From Synechocystis sp. PCC 6714 (GTDB lineage Bacteria; Cyanobacteriota; Cyanobacteriia; Cyanobacteriales; Microcystaceae): a stretch of 64,000 bases of DNA. Of this stretch, positions 36,217-45,112 are shown in pieces (the first letter of the stretch is position 1; every line of letters starts with the position of its first letter). The notes below the pieces were generated by a model, which did no database searches, had not been told where the DNA came from, and was given only the letters and a program-made list of their open reading frames with translations. The stretch covers positions 3,286,001-3,350,000 of the forward strand of contig NZ_CP007542.1 of NCBI RefSeq assembly GCF_000478825.2. The letters run 5' to 3'. A program made the position numbers and the translations under genes.

Positions 36217-37320
36217 TTAGGCTTCCCGTATGCCCAAACCTAGAACCGTTGCTAGGCTAGGGCGCTCTATGTCGGAAAAGTTCTGGTCCGTATCGATCGC
36301 CAAGGCTTCAAAGGGATCAACTTTAACGGTGGGAATGCTTAGGCGTTGGGTGAAATATTCATCCAATTGGATCAGGCCACCACCGGGACCGGCCAGGAGT
36401 AATTGCACCAGTTCCAACTCCTCACTCTGGTTAAGGTAAAAGTTAATCGATCGCCGTAGCTCATCGGTCAATTCCCCCATCACCCGCATTAGGGCGTTCA
36501 TGCCGGGGTTAACTGCAGTGCCCTGGGTGCTCATGGTGTCGAACTGGGTGACAGGAATGGTCATACCCTGCAAAATTTCCGGATTCCGGGATGGGGGTAA
36601 ATTCATGGCCCGGGAAAGGGCATTCTGCATTTGATAAGTGCCAATGGGCACTGTGCGGGAAAACTGGGGCACCCCATCGACGATAATGGCAATTTCCGTG
36701 CTGTCAAACTCAATATCCACCAGCACCGCCGCTTCCCGGGAGCCAAATTGCCGGAGTTGTTCCCGAATAGTCCTAATCAGGGCAAAACTATTAATTTCTA
36801 GTACATCGACCTGGAGCCCCGCCTGCTGAAAGGTGTCTAGGTAGGAATCGGTCACCTCCCGACGGGTGGCCACTAACAACACCTGTACCTTTTCAATGCC
36901 GTCTTCATCTTCAAATAAACCCAGTTTTTGATAATCCAAATCCACCTCTTCCCTGGGATAGGGCAAATAGAGGGCCGCCTCATGGTTTAGCACCATATCC
37001 CGCAACTCGTTTTCGTCCAACTCCGCCGGCACTGGTAGCATACGAATTATGGCTTCCCGCATGGGCACCGCCGTGGCCACTTGCTTACTGTTAATTTTTT
37101 GTTCGCTCAACAGTTCCTGAATAATTTCCGCCAGGGCAGGGGAATCGACGATCTTTCCTTCCTCAAAAATACCCTCTGGAATGGAAGCATGGCCAAATTT
37201 TCTCAGTTTATAACTCTGACCCTGGGCCGAAAGCTGGGCCACATTGACCCTTTCGGGGGTGATTTCTAGCCCCACCCCGGAGGATTTACGACCAAATAAG
37301 CTAGTGAGACGGCTAAACAT
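36217..37320 (-). CDS. pilM: type IV pilus actin-like ATPase PilM
   Basis: 367 residues. PilM is a cytoplasmic FtsA-like ATPase that anchors PilN. Recognised by GLEITPERVNVAQLSAQG, AVPMREAIIRMLPVPAELDENELRDMV, LVDIEFDSTEIAIIVDGVPQFSRTVPIG and LLLAGPGGGLIQLDEYFTQRL, the actin-fold phosphate and adenosine blocks. First gene of pilMNOQ; the promoter must lie in 37321-37518, where no clear element is seen. pilP is absent, as usual in cyanobacteria. Confidence 0.93.
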   Translation of the reverse strand: MFSRLTSLFGRKSSGVGLEITPERVNVAQLSAQGQSYKLRKFGHASIPEGIFEEGKIVDSPALAEIIQELLSEQKINSKQVATAVPMREAIIRMLPVPAELDENELRDMVLNHEAALYLPYPREEVDLDYQKLGLFEDEDGIEKVQVLLVATRREVTDSYLDTFQQAGLQVDVLEINSFALIRTIREQLRQFGSREAAVLVDIEFDSTEIAIIVDGVPQFSRTVPIGTYQMQNALSRAMNLPPSRNPEILQGMTIPVTQFDTMSTQGTAVNPGMNALMRVMGELTDELRRSINFYLNQSEELELVQLLLAGPGGGLIQLDEYFTQRLSIPTVKVDPFEALAIDTDQNFSDIERPSLATVLGLGIREA

Positions 37321-37518
37321 GGGGATTGCGGTAACCGCTGGCGATGATAAGACAAAATTATTAGGGAGTGAGGGTGGAAGGTGGGAAAAAAATCAGTTAG
37401 TCCATGGTACTGTGCTGGCTGGCCCTGTCAATAAATAATCGAACACAATTAACCATATCCTGCCCACGGCCAGATCTTAACTTTTTCTAACTTTAACTAT
37501 GGTTAAATCGTATTTAAC

Positions 37519-37959
37519 CTAGAGGGCCTGACCACGGATTTTGGCAGAGAATCCAGAAGCCTTAAATTGTTCTAACTGCAATGGCAAGGGCTGCTCCGCT
37601 GGGACGCTAATGCGAACCTCAAAATCGCTTTTCCCCGGGGGAATTTCCGCAATATTGCCCAGGCGGGTACGGTTTTGCATGGCTGGTTCGTGGTTAGCAT
37701 CGTAAATGCGCCCAAAAACATCGGCATCGTATACCGTTTTCCCCGTCCGATTATTGGCGGTTCCCGTTACTAGAAAGCAATTAGCTGGATTACTGGAACC
37801 ACTGCCGACGTTCCCTTCCGCTAGGTCGGCTGGACAGGGTTTGTAGTCAATATCCGTTAGAGGTACCTCCGTCAATGCCCAGGCCGGTAGGGCGATCGCC
37901 AGGAAGAAACAGGTTGTTACGAGGATAGTAATTAAAGACCGCAGAGCAGTTAGAAACAT
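37519..37959 (-). CDS. exported protein with FxLYD-like domain, unknown function
   Basis: 146 residues from the ATG at 37959; an upstream in-frame ATG (38028) would start inside the neighbouring gene. A signal peptide is clear (LRSLITILVTTCFFLAIALPAWA). The mature part has CPADLAEGNVGSG, VTGTANNRTGKTVYDADVFGRIYDANHEP and FEVRISVPAEQP, a beta-rich pattern recalling FxLYD-type domains. Two Cys may form a disulfide. It lies 28 bp downstream of the SLH protein, so co-transcription is likely. Confidence 0.7.
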   Translation of the reverse strand: MFLTALRSLITILVTTCFFLAIALPAWALTEVPLTDIDYKPCPADLAEGNVGSGSSNPANCFLVTGTANNRTGKTVYDADVFGRIYDANHEPAMQNRTRLGNIAEIPPGKSDFEVRISVPAEQPLPLQLEQFKASGFSAKIRGQAL

Positions 37960-37987
37960 AGATTCAGGAAAAGCCAGGCATAAAGCC

Positions 37988-38752
37988 CTAAAAACTAGGA
38001 ACGGTGGGAGGCAAGGTAGGATTGCCAAACCGGGTATATTGGGACCAATCTTCCAGTAGGGATTGGTTAAAAGGCTCCGGCAGATCGCGAGTGTGGATTA
38101 CGGTGCCCCGGGTCTGCTGTTCTAAGGCGTCGTGATAAACGGCTTCCACCACGGCGGCATCTTCGGCGATCATGTTATCGAAGTAGGAGCCGGGCCAACT
38201 GCGCCAACCAAAAATCTTGTTAGCTTGGCCAGAAATGCTGGTCAGGTCGTAAAAGCGCCCTGTGGAATTGTAGGAAGCTCTGGTAAAGACGTTTTCTAAC
38301 GTGTCCCCAGCGGCGAGGGAAGTTTCCTTTTCTTCCATGAACTGCCCTAACTGTTGCCGGGAAGTTAACATACGGGCTTCCAATTGGGTCAGACAAGCAC
38401 TGAGCCCGGCGGCAAATTCATTGCGGGTCAAAGCTCGATCGCCCCGGAAAGTTCTATCGGGATAACCAACAATACAGCCATAGTTATCAACTAAGTTCCG
38501 CAGTGCTTCGTAGGCCCAGTTATTGGGGGAAACATCGCGGAATTGATTAATGCTGGTGACCTGGCCCAACAATTCCGTATAGGCTTGGTAGTTTTGGTCA
38601 TAATTAGCCTGGGCCGTTTCCTTATCCGGTGCCGGGGCGGGCAGACCGGGAATCAGACTAACGGGGTTGGCGATCGCCGGGGCAGTAATTCCCCCCACCA
38701 ACAATCCCCCCAGGGTCGCTAACAAATAAGATTTCATTGATCGGTTAACCAT
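37988..38752 (-). CDS. SLH-domain envelope protein without porin barrel
   Basis: 254 residues from the ATG at 38752, preceded by GAGGAG about 11 bases upstream. After a signal peptide (~6-28, ending PAIA) and a spacer, a single SLH domain is seen at ~70-115: FRDVSPNNWAYEALRNLV, then GCIVGYPDRTFRGDRALTRNEFA. Cyanobacterial SLH porins continue into a coiled coil and an OprB barrel of ~350 residues; here the protein instead ends after ~120 unrecognised residues. SLH domains bind pyruvylated cell-wall polymer. Function unknown. Confidence 0.8.
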   Translation of the reverse strand: MVNRSMKSYLLATLGGLLVGGITAPAIANPVSLIPGLPAPAPDKETAQANYDQNYQAYTELLGQVTSINQFRDVSPNNWAYEALRNLVDNYGCIVGYPDRTFRGDRALTRNEFAAGLSACLTQLEARMLTSRQQLGQFMEEKETSLAAGDTLENVFTRASYNSTGRFYDLTSISGQANKIFGWRSWPGSYFDNMIAEDAAVVEAVYHDALEQQTRGTVIHTRDLPEPFNQSLLEDWSQYTRFGNPTLPPTVPSF

Positions 38753-39017
38753 CACAGAACACTCCTCAACCAAAATGACCAACGGATTGGCAAATAAGCC
38801 GCAAAAGTTAATGAAATTTAATACTTCGTTTAAACGTATCTAAACGCGATTTTTAAGGTGTGGGCGATCGCCTACCAGTCAACACCAATCTAGACGGCGA
38901 CATCTACTAAATGTAACCCAATTTCCCCCAGCCGTAACCTTTATCTACAATTTCTCCCGATTACCAACTTATCGGCAACATTTACCAACAAAAAACAATA
39001 ATTTCCCCAAAAAACCA

Positions 39018-39758
39018 TTAACGGCTGATGAGGGTACGCAAGAAAAATTTCGGCAGGGCCAACATCCGTCGCCAGCGCCAGGGTTCCTGGTAGAGCCGGT
39101 AAAACCACTCCAGATTATAACGACAGAAAAATTCCGGTGCTCTTTCTTTTGTGCCCGACCAGACATCAAAACTTCCCCCCACGCCGATCCAAATGGACTG
39201 GGGACAGAGATGGCGATGATCCCGAATCCAATACTCCTGGCGGGGTACCCCCAAACCCACCAAAATTAATGCCGGCTGCTCTTGGGCCAACTTATTTTGC
39301 CAAGCGTCCTGCTCTGCAGCGCTTAGAAAACCATGGTTGGTGAGAATTTTTAAGCCAGGATATTCCCTTTGCCAACGCTGGGCGGCTAAATCAGTAATGC
39401 CCGGTGCCCCTCCGTAAAAGGCGATCTGTTGGTTATTAGCACTTTTGCCAATGTGTCGCACCATAGCTTCCGCCAGTTCAATGCCGGGGCAACGGCTTTG
39501 TTCAATGCCGTCCAATTTCAAATAAATGGTTACCCCTGCTCCATCGGGAATGACCAATTCTGCCCCTTGGATCACCTGCTGTACTGGTGGTTCCTTCTCG
39601 GCCAGCATGACCATTTCCGAGTTGAGGGTGACCACGTGGACTCCCTGACCCCTTTTCAAACAATTTTCTAGCCAATGGCCATAGTCATCACAAAGGTGTA
39701 CCTTCACTCCAAAAACCGAGGCTGTTGGCAAGCTTGGCTCAGCAAAGTTGGTGACCAT
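39018..39758 (-). CDS. WecG/TagA/CpsF-family glycosyltransferase
   Basis: 246 residues, GT26 family. The conserved blocks are VVTLNSEMVMLAE, VIPDGAGVTIYLKLDG, IAFYGGAPGITDLAAQRWQREYPGL and LVGLGVPRQEYWI followed by WIGVGGSFDVWSGTKERAPEF. Enzymes of this family add ManNAc(A) or similar sugars to lipid-linked GlcNAc for surface polysaccharides or teichoic acids. The UDP-GlcNAc 2-epimerase encoded at 62.8 kb would make a UDP-ManNAc substrate, a plausible but distant partner. Confidence 0.9.
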   Translation of the reverse strand: MVTNFAEPSLPTASVFGVKVHLCDDYGHWLENCLKRGQGVHVVTLNSEMVMLAEKEPPVQQVIQGAELVIPDGAGVTIYLKLDGIEQSRCPGIELAEAMVRHIGKSANNQQIAFYGGAPGITDLAAQRWQREYPGLKILTNHGFLSAAEQDAWQNKLAQEQPALILVGLGVPRQEYWIRDHRHLCPQSIWIGVGGSFDVWSGTKERAPEFFCRYNLEWFYRLYQEPWRWRRMLALPKFFLRTLISR

Positions 39759-39870
39759 AGGGAAAATAAATCGAAGTGAAGGAAGGGCGATGACCAGTTC
39801 CCCCGGAATTGTGCAGAGGCAGGGAACTTAGTCTAGTATTCTCCCAGAATTTCCGGAGTTTGAGTGGAAA

Positions 39871-39896
39871 GAAACAGGGCAGCAATCCCCTGTTTC
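39871..39896 (-). terminator. possible hairpin terminator downstream of the TolC-like gene
   Basis: A 9-bp inverted repeat, GAAACAGGG / CCCTGTTTC, with an 8-nt loop. On the minus strand it is followed by an imperfect pyrimidine run (TTTCC), so termination is only possible. Confidence 0.4.
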
Positions 39897-39952
39897 CCAG
39901 AGGAAGTCCAATAAGTCCCTTTGGTCTCCCATCATCTAAATCTAAGCCAGTG

Positions 39953-41539
39953 TTAGGGCTGAATATCGAATAGATGATTGTTGGGCAAATTACTGATGGA
40001 GCGTTGTAGTTGGTTCAAGGACTGGTTATAGCCAATGATCGCCTGGAGGAAACGACCCCGGGCATTAGCCAAATCCCGTTGGGCGTTAATAACATCGGTT
40101 TGGGTGCCCACCCCAGCCTGAAACCGTAGTCGAGCTAAACGGAGAGCTTCTTCAAAGCGGATTACGTTGGTACGGGTACTGCCAATATTTTCTTTATTGG
40201 AAATAAGGGTGTAGTAGGATTCTTCCACTTCCAAGCGAATTTGGTTTCTTTGCTCGGAAAAAGCAGTTTTGGCAATGTCCATTTGGCGATCGGCCCGGCG
40301 AGCTTCGGCAAAGGCTCGGCCTCCATCAAAGAAGTTCCACCGCACCCTGGCGGCAAAGGAGTAACCATCCACTAACCCAGCACTGCTGTCGAAGTTGTTC
40401 TGGTAAGTGTAATTGGCCAGGAAATCCACCCGGGGCTTGATGGCCGCTAGGGCAATGTAACGATCCTGTTCACTGACTTCAATCTGGACCAACTGTTGTT
40501 CCAGCTCAGCCCGGTTCTTGTAGGCCTGGACAATGCTTTCATCTAGGGGGATGTCCCAATTCCCGGCTTCGACAATTTCGTCAGCGGCGGTTAATTCCAC
40601 CCGTTGCCCCACACTTAGTAATTGGGCTAGACGGCGGCGGGCATTCCGTTGATCGGCGATCGCCCTGGTTAGAGCTTCGTTGGCGGTGGCCAAATCCCCT
40701 TCCGCCCTTAGCACGTCAAACCGAGTTCCTAACCCGGCCTGTTCTAACAAGCGGGCATCCCGTAAACTCTGGGACGCATCTTCCACGGAAGCCTGGGCGA
40801 TCGCCACCTGGGCATCGGCCCCCTGGAGTGCATAGTAGCGATCGGTGGCTTCAAAGCGGGTTTGTTCCGCCACTACTTCCACCTGGAGCCGACTGTTTTG
40901 CACCAGTTGTTCTGCCTTGGCAATTTGGGCACTCCTCTCCCCACCGGCGTAAATGCTGTAGCTCAGATTAATGTTGCCCACCGCATTGGTACTAGTTTCT
41001 GAACGTAACTCGGGAGCAACGGTGGTGGTCTGACCCTGGTTGGCGATTAGGGCATTGGTAGCCTCGGCCGCCGCACTACTGTCCCGACTGAGGGTGAAAT
41101 CCGTGTCCAAGCTGGGGAAAAGGGCCGCCCTAGCCGCCATCAAACCAGCTTCTTGTTGCTCCAGGGAAAGCTTAGCCTGTTGCAATTGCTCATTATTCTT
41201 GAGGGCCAGGGCAATGGCCTCGTCCAAGGTAATGGCCTGTCTTACTGTTGTATCCACCTCTTCCGGTTTGGTGGGAAACATGAGGGGATTACCGGAAGGA
41301 TTCAAGCGTTCGTCGGGCACTGTATCCGGTAGTTGGGGTAGGGGAAATCCGCTGGCATCGGCGTTATTCTCTGGTTTTGTCTCCGTCGATGGTACATTTT
41401 CCGGAGGAGAAACACTTTGGGCCACGGCGATCGCCCCCTGGCCGCCACTGAAGCCGGGCAAAAATACACCGACACTGGTGCTGAGTAGCAACAACAGAGT
41501 GGAAGAAGACCAAAATTTGAGCGGATGGATTGATTTCAT
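39953..41539 (-). CDS. TolC-like outer-membrane efflux channel
   Basis: 528 residues from the ATG at 41539. A signal peptide (~8-30) is followed by a Pro-rich spacer of ~70 residues. Two OEP repeats follow: first from ITLDEAIALALKNNEQLQQAKLSLEQQ, second from DESIVQAYKNRAELEQQLVQIEVSEQD. Long coiled-coil helices and LRFQAGVGTQTDVINAQRDLANA are typical of TolC. In PCC 6803 the corresponding protein, Slr1270, is the TolC homologue used for S-layer/protein export. The HlyB/HlyD-like pair is at 49-54 kb in this window. Confidence 0.9.
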   Translation of the reverse strand: MKSIHPLKFWSSSTLLLLLSTSVGVFLPGFSGGQGAIAVAQSVSPPENVPSTETKPENNADASGFPLPQLPDTVPDERLNPSGNPLMFPTKPEEVDTTVRQAITLDEAIALALKNNEQLQQAKLSLEQQEAGLMAARAALFPSLDTDFTLSRDSSAAAEATNALIANQGQTTTVAPELRSETSTNAVGNINLSYSIYAGGERSAQIAKAEQLVQNSRLQVEVVAEQTRFEATDRYYALQGADAQVAIAQASVEDASQSLRDARLLEQAGLGTRFDVLRAEGDLATANEALTRAIADQRNARRRLAQLLSVGQRVELTAADEIVEAGNWDIPLDESIVQAYKNRAELEQQLVQIEVSEQDRYIALAAIKPRVDFLANYTYQNNFDSSAGLVDGYSFAARVRWNFFDGGRAFAEARRADRQMDIAKTAFSEQRNQIRLEVEESYYTLISNKENIGSTRTNVIRFEEALRLARLRFQAGVGTQTDVINAQRDLANARGRFLQAIIGYNQSLNQLQRSISNLPNNHLFDIQP

Positions 41540-41637
41540 TGGGAATGTGACCAGACAACTCAGCCGTAATCGCAAAAAAAGGGGAAACGCTGTTCGCTAA
41601 ATAACTTACCGCATTGCCCTAAAAATTGTAACCAATG

Positions 41638-43206
41638 TTAATCCAGACTGTAGGCCACGGCCCCCGATCGCCGGGGGTCTCCAACCCCTTCCAGGTGTCC
41701 AGCGGCATTGGTGGCAACCCCGTGGACTCCCCCAAAAAACATATTTTGTTCAGTCCAGAGGGTAGTTTGGGTGCCATCGTCAAATTGGAGCTGGGACAGG
41801 ACGTCCATCATCGGGCTTGGTTCCAGGTCTAACTGTTGACATTCCCAATGGATGCGCCCTTGGGCCACAGCTTCCGATAAAGGCAATTGATAATCCAAGT
41901 GATGGCAGATTACCTGCAGAATGGCACTGCGAATCCGGTTTGATCCCCCTGACCCCAAAACCAACCGGGGTTGTTCCTGGTTTAAAAGGATGCTGGGGGC
42001 CATCATGGAAGATAATCGGTGTCCCGTCTCCCATTGGTAAAAGCCCTGGGGATTGAGATCCGCTTCTCCCAACATATTGTTGAGCATAATGCCCGTGCCG
42101 GGAATAAAATGTCCCGACCCTTCCCCATTAGAACTGGTGAGACTAGCGGCGTTACCTTCCCCGTCCAAAATGCTGATGTGGGTAGTACTGCCCAATTTAT
42201 TCGAATGGTTGAACTGGGAATTTAATCGATTTTGGTAAAAACCCAGGCGATCGCCCCTGAGAAATTCGGCTTCAATGTCCTGGAGATGAAGATTACCGTC
42301 TAAATATTTCTGACGAGCCTGGTTGCTCAGGGCCATAACTCGGCTCAAAAGCTGGATTTGCTCTGCACTACCCAAAGGATATTGCCGTAGATCGTATTTT
42401 TCTAGCAACTTTAGGGCAAAAGCAATTAAAATACCACCGGCACTAGGGGGAGGATTAGTCAACAGTTGCCATTGGCGATACTGGGCCCGTAGGGGCGGAC
42501 AAATTTGCACTTGATAATCAGCCCAGTCTTCAGCAGTCAAGGCACTTTCTTCTCCCAAGCACCCCAATGCCAATTGGGCTAATTCCCCCCGATAAAACCA
42601 TTCCGAGCCATGGCAAGCCAGTTGTTCCAATACCTCGGCAAATTGGGGCAGATAGGCCTTTTCCCCTTGGCGGAGAATCTTCCCCTCGGGGGCATAGAAC
42701 TGTCTTCCTTCTTGCTCTTGATTGAGAATAGGTTCCAAAAGACGGTAGGTAAAATCATTGAAACGGTTGAGGGTAAATCCCCGGCGAGCATATTCCACCG
42801 CTGGTTCAATTAGCACTTTGAACGGTAACCGCCCCAGTTTTCTCTGCACTGCAAATAACCCCGCCACCATCCCTGGCACGGCGATCGCCCCTTTGCCAAT
42901 GTGAAAAGTTTGCCAAGCTCCACCAAAGTTGAGGGCCACGGGGTAAAAGTCCACCGCTTTTTCCCCTGGGTTAACTTGGGGCGTTTGACAAAAAAAGTCG
43001 AACAGGTAACTCTTTTTCTCCGCCGTTTGGGCCAGCAAAAAACCGCCTCCCCCCAGGGAAGTTAAACTGGACTCCACCACACAGGCCGCCAACACCGAGG
43101 CGATCGCCGCATCAAAGGCATTGCCCCCCTCTTCCAACATGCGTTTGCCCGCTTCCGCCGTTTGGGCATGGCCCGCCGCCACAACCCCAGTGGTTTTACC
43201 CGCCAT
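41638..43206 (-). CDS. ggt: gamma-glutamyltransferase
   Basis: 522 residues. The Ntn-hydrolase precursor cleaves glutathione and other gamma-glutamyl compounds. Autoprocessing is expected before the second Thr of [19 protein letters not shown] at about residue 340, which becomes the catalytic N-terminus of the small subunit. Also visible are [20 protein letters not shown] and [11 protein letters not shown] near the N-terminus, and [10 protein letters not shown] and [18 protein letters not shown] in the small subunit. The start shows no signal peptide, so it may be cytoplasmic, unlike the E. coli enzyme. Confidence 0.92.
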   Translation of the reverse strand: MAGKTTGVVAAGHAQTAEAGKRMLEEGGNAFDAAIASVLAACVVESSLTSLGGGGFLLAQTAEKKSYLFDFFCQTPQVNPGEKAVDFYPVALNFGGAWQTFHIGKGAIAVPGMVAGLFAVQRKLGRLPFKVLIEPAVEYARRGFTLNRFNDFTYRLLEPILNQEQEGRQFYAPEGKILRQGEKAYLPQFAEVLEQLACHGSEWFYRGELAQLALGCLGEESALTAEDWADYQVQICPPLRAQYRQWQLLTNPPPSAGGILIAFALKLLEKYDLRQYPLGSAEQIQLLSRVMALSNQARQKYLDGNLHLQDIEAEFLRGDRLGFYQNRLNSQFNHSNKLGSTTHISILDGEGNAASLTSSNGEGSGHFIPGTGIMLNNMLGEADLNPQGFYQWETGHRLSSMMAPSILLNQEQPRLVLGSGGSNRIRSAILQVICHHLDYQLPLSEAVAQGRIHWECQQLDLEPSPMMDVLSQLQFDDGTQTTLWTEQNMFFGGVHGVATNAAGHLEGVGDPRRSGAVAYSLD

Positions 43207-43231
43207 ACAAAGTTTCGATAAAAATTGAAAA

Positions 43232-44413
43232 TCAAACCGCTGGAGCAGTTTTTGTTCCTAGGGGAATCACTTCCGCTTCATTGCTTTCCCTGGCCACCCG
43301 GACCAAGAGTCCTGCTAACACTAGACTTGATAAACAGGAGCTACCACCATAGCTGAAAAAGGGCAAAGGTAAACCAGTGGTGGGCAGAGCGCCACTGGCC
43401 ACGCCAATGTTGAGCAGAGATTGACCAACCAAAAATATCACCACTCCCAAACCAATTAACCGTTTGACCCGATGGCGACAGCGCATGGCCACCCGCAACC
43501 CCATGGTGGTGAACAGACCTAGAAAAAGCAGAAAGACAATACAGCCTATCAGCCCAAATTCCTCTGCAAACACGGCAAAGATAAAGTCCGTCGTTTGGAT
43601 GGGTAAATAAAAAAGTTTCTGTTGGGACATGCCGAAGCCTCGACCCAAAACTCCCCCAGAGGCGATCGCGTATAGACTTTGCACCAATTGGTAACCATCC
43701 CCCCGGGGATCGGCAAAGGGATTAAGAAAGGATGTCACCCTAGCCCGTTGATAATCCCGAATCGAAATGCTAGTCACAGCGGTAGTTATACCCAACAGAG
43801 CAGTGGAAACAAGATAGCCCCAGGGCAGCCCCGACGCCAGAGCGATGAGCCATAAACCCATGCCACAAAGGGCGGTGGTGCTCAAATTAGGTTGGATGAG
43901 AATCCCCCCCAGGGTAACCACAAAAATCCCCAACCAGAGAAGGCGCGACCGCCAGGGAAAACGGTGCCAATTGCCGAACAAGTTAGCGGACTGGAGCACC
44001 AAACAGGGCTTCATAAACTCCGAAGGCTGGATCAAAACTGGCCCCAAACTAATCCAGCGGCGAGCCCCATTAACTTCTACCCCTAAACCACTTTTGGTCA
44101 AGAAAATCAGCAATAGAACGACAATGAGAAACCAGGGTACTAACTTGAGGCAGACCTGGAGGGGCAAACGCACCAGGAAATTAAAAATATTGAGCCCCAC
44201 CCAAAGATAGGCAATCTGTTTAAGGATAATGCTCAGCCCCATGCCGCTCGTATCAAGACTTTCCGCATAGGAAGCGGAAAATAACACCACTACCCCCATC
44301 GCCATCCAGGCAAAAAATAAAGTCCGCATCAAACGGGCTTCCCCAGACCACTGCAACACTTCAGGGTCATAGAAGGGAAAGATGAGTCGGATCAGGTTGG
44401 CGGAGGTGACCAT
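43232..44413 (-). CDS. ftsW: FtsW/RodA-family cell-division glycosyltransferase
   Basis: 393 residues with about ten membrane helices. FtsW polymerises lipid II with its cognate PBP3. Family blocks are [21 protein letters not shown], then [15 protein letters not shown]-type [37 protein letters not shown] and the C-terminal [16 protein letters not shown] that distinguishes FtsW-type from RodA-type. Located 25 bp upstream of ggt and 4 bp downstream of the DUF2808 gene; probably one leftward unit. Confidence 0.9.
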   Translation of the reverse strand: MVTSANLIRLIFPFYDPEVLQWSGEARLMRTLFFAWMAMGVVVLFSASYAESLDTSGMGLSIILKQIAYLWVGLNIFNFLVRLPLQVCLKLVPWFLIVVLLLIFLTKSGLGVEVNGARRWISLGPVLIQPSEFMKPCLVLQSANLFGNWHRFPWRSRLLWLGIFVVTLGGILIQPNLSTTALCGMGLWLIALASGLPWGYLVSTALLGITTAVTSISIRDYQRARVTSFLNPFADPRGDGYQLVQSLYAIASGGVLGRGFGMSQQKLFYLPIQTTDFIFAVFAEEFGLIGCIVFLLFLGLFTTMGLRVAMRCRHRVKRLIGLGVVIFLVGQSLLNIGVASGALPTTGLPLPFFSYGGSSCLSSLVLAGLLVRVARESNEAEVIPLGTKTAPAV

Positions 44414-44417
44414 CAGG

Positions 44418-44975
44418 CTAACGATTTTCGTAAAATTGTAACCGTCCCACGCCCAAATCTAAACCGACAGGGGCCGGCCCGGAGGGAAAGGCTTGTACCC
44501 TAAACTGATACACTCCTTCCACTTCTGGGTTTTGCTCCGCTAGCAGGGCAATGGTGACGGTATTGCCGGGGGCAATGGGGGGATTGAACTGCACCACAAT
44601 GGTTTGGGAGTCGCCACTGATGGAAACGCTAGAACTGGGCAGGTCGTTGCCCCGCTGGGATGGCAAGCCCAAAAACACTTCTGTTTGGCTTAGGTCCAAG
44701 CTAATGGGGGAAGGACTGGGCTGTTGGTGTAGAACCACTCTGCCTAGGGGTTCAACTTCTCCGGAGGGCAAACTGACGCTGAAGAAGTATCTACTGTCGG
44801 GCATGTTAACGCCGTTGAAGCTAGCATCCACATCCGCCAAACTGGGGGGAGTGCCGGTGAAAAAAGTGGCATTGGCGGGGAATGGATCACTCTGTCCCTG
44901 GACGGCGATCGCCGAGCTAAAAACTAAACCAAACCCCACGAGGGTGCCCAATAGAGAGTTAAAATTTTTCAGCAT
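44418..44975 (-). CDS. DUF2808-type exported protein
   Basis: 185 residues. A signal peptide (~1-27, ending AVQGQ) precedes a beta-rich domain with VDASFNGVNMPDSRYFFSVSLP, then EPLGRVVLHQ and TIVVQFNPPIAPGNTVTIAL. This is the DUF2808 pattern, abundant in cyanobacteria and of unknown function. The C-terminus ends in VGLDLGVGRLQFYENR. Its stop is 4 bp before the ftsW start, so translational coupling is likely. Confidence 0.8.
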   Translation of the reverse strand: MLKNFNSLLGTLVGFGLVFSSAIAVQGQSDPFPANATFFTGTPPSLADVDASFNGVNMPDSRYFFSVSLPSGEVEPLGRVVLHQQPSPSPISLDLSQTEVFLGLPSQRGNDLPSSSVSISGDSQTIVVQFNPPIAPGNTVTIALLAEQNPEVEGVYQFRVQAFPSGPAPVGLDLGVGRLQFYENR

Positions 44976-45112
44976 AGTTTACAAAACCTAATAAATACCG
45001 GCTCCTTATGAAAGATCAACGGATTGGCGCTCGGTCTGGCTCCCAACCCAAGTTATTATACGAAGCGACAGTGACGGGACATTAGTGTTCCCCTTGGTCA
45101 GGATAATTTGAC

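Noticed and set aside
37519..38028. Long form of the small exported protein starting at 38028
   Set aside because: It would begin inside the SLH gene and lacks a signal-peptide start; the ATG at 37959 gives a proper signal peptide.
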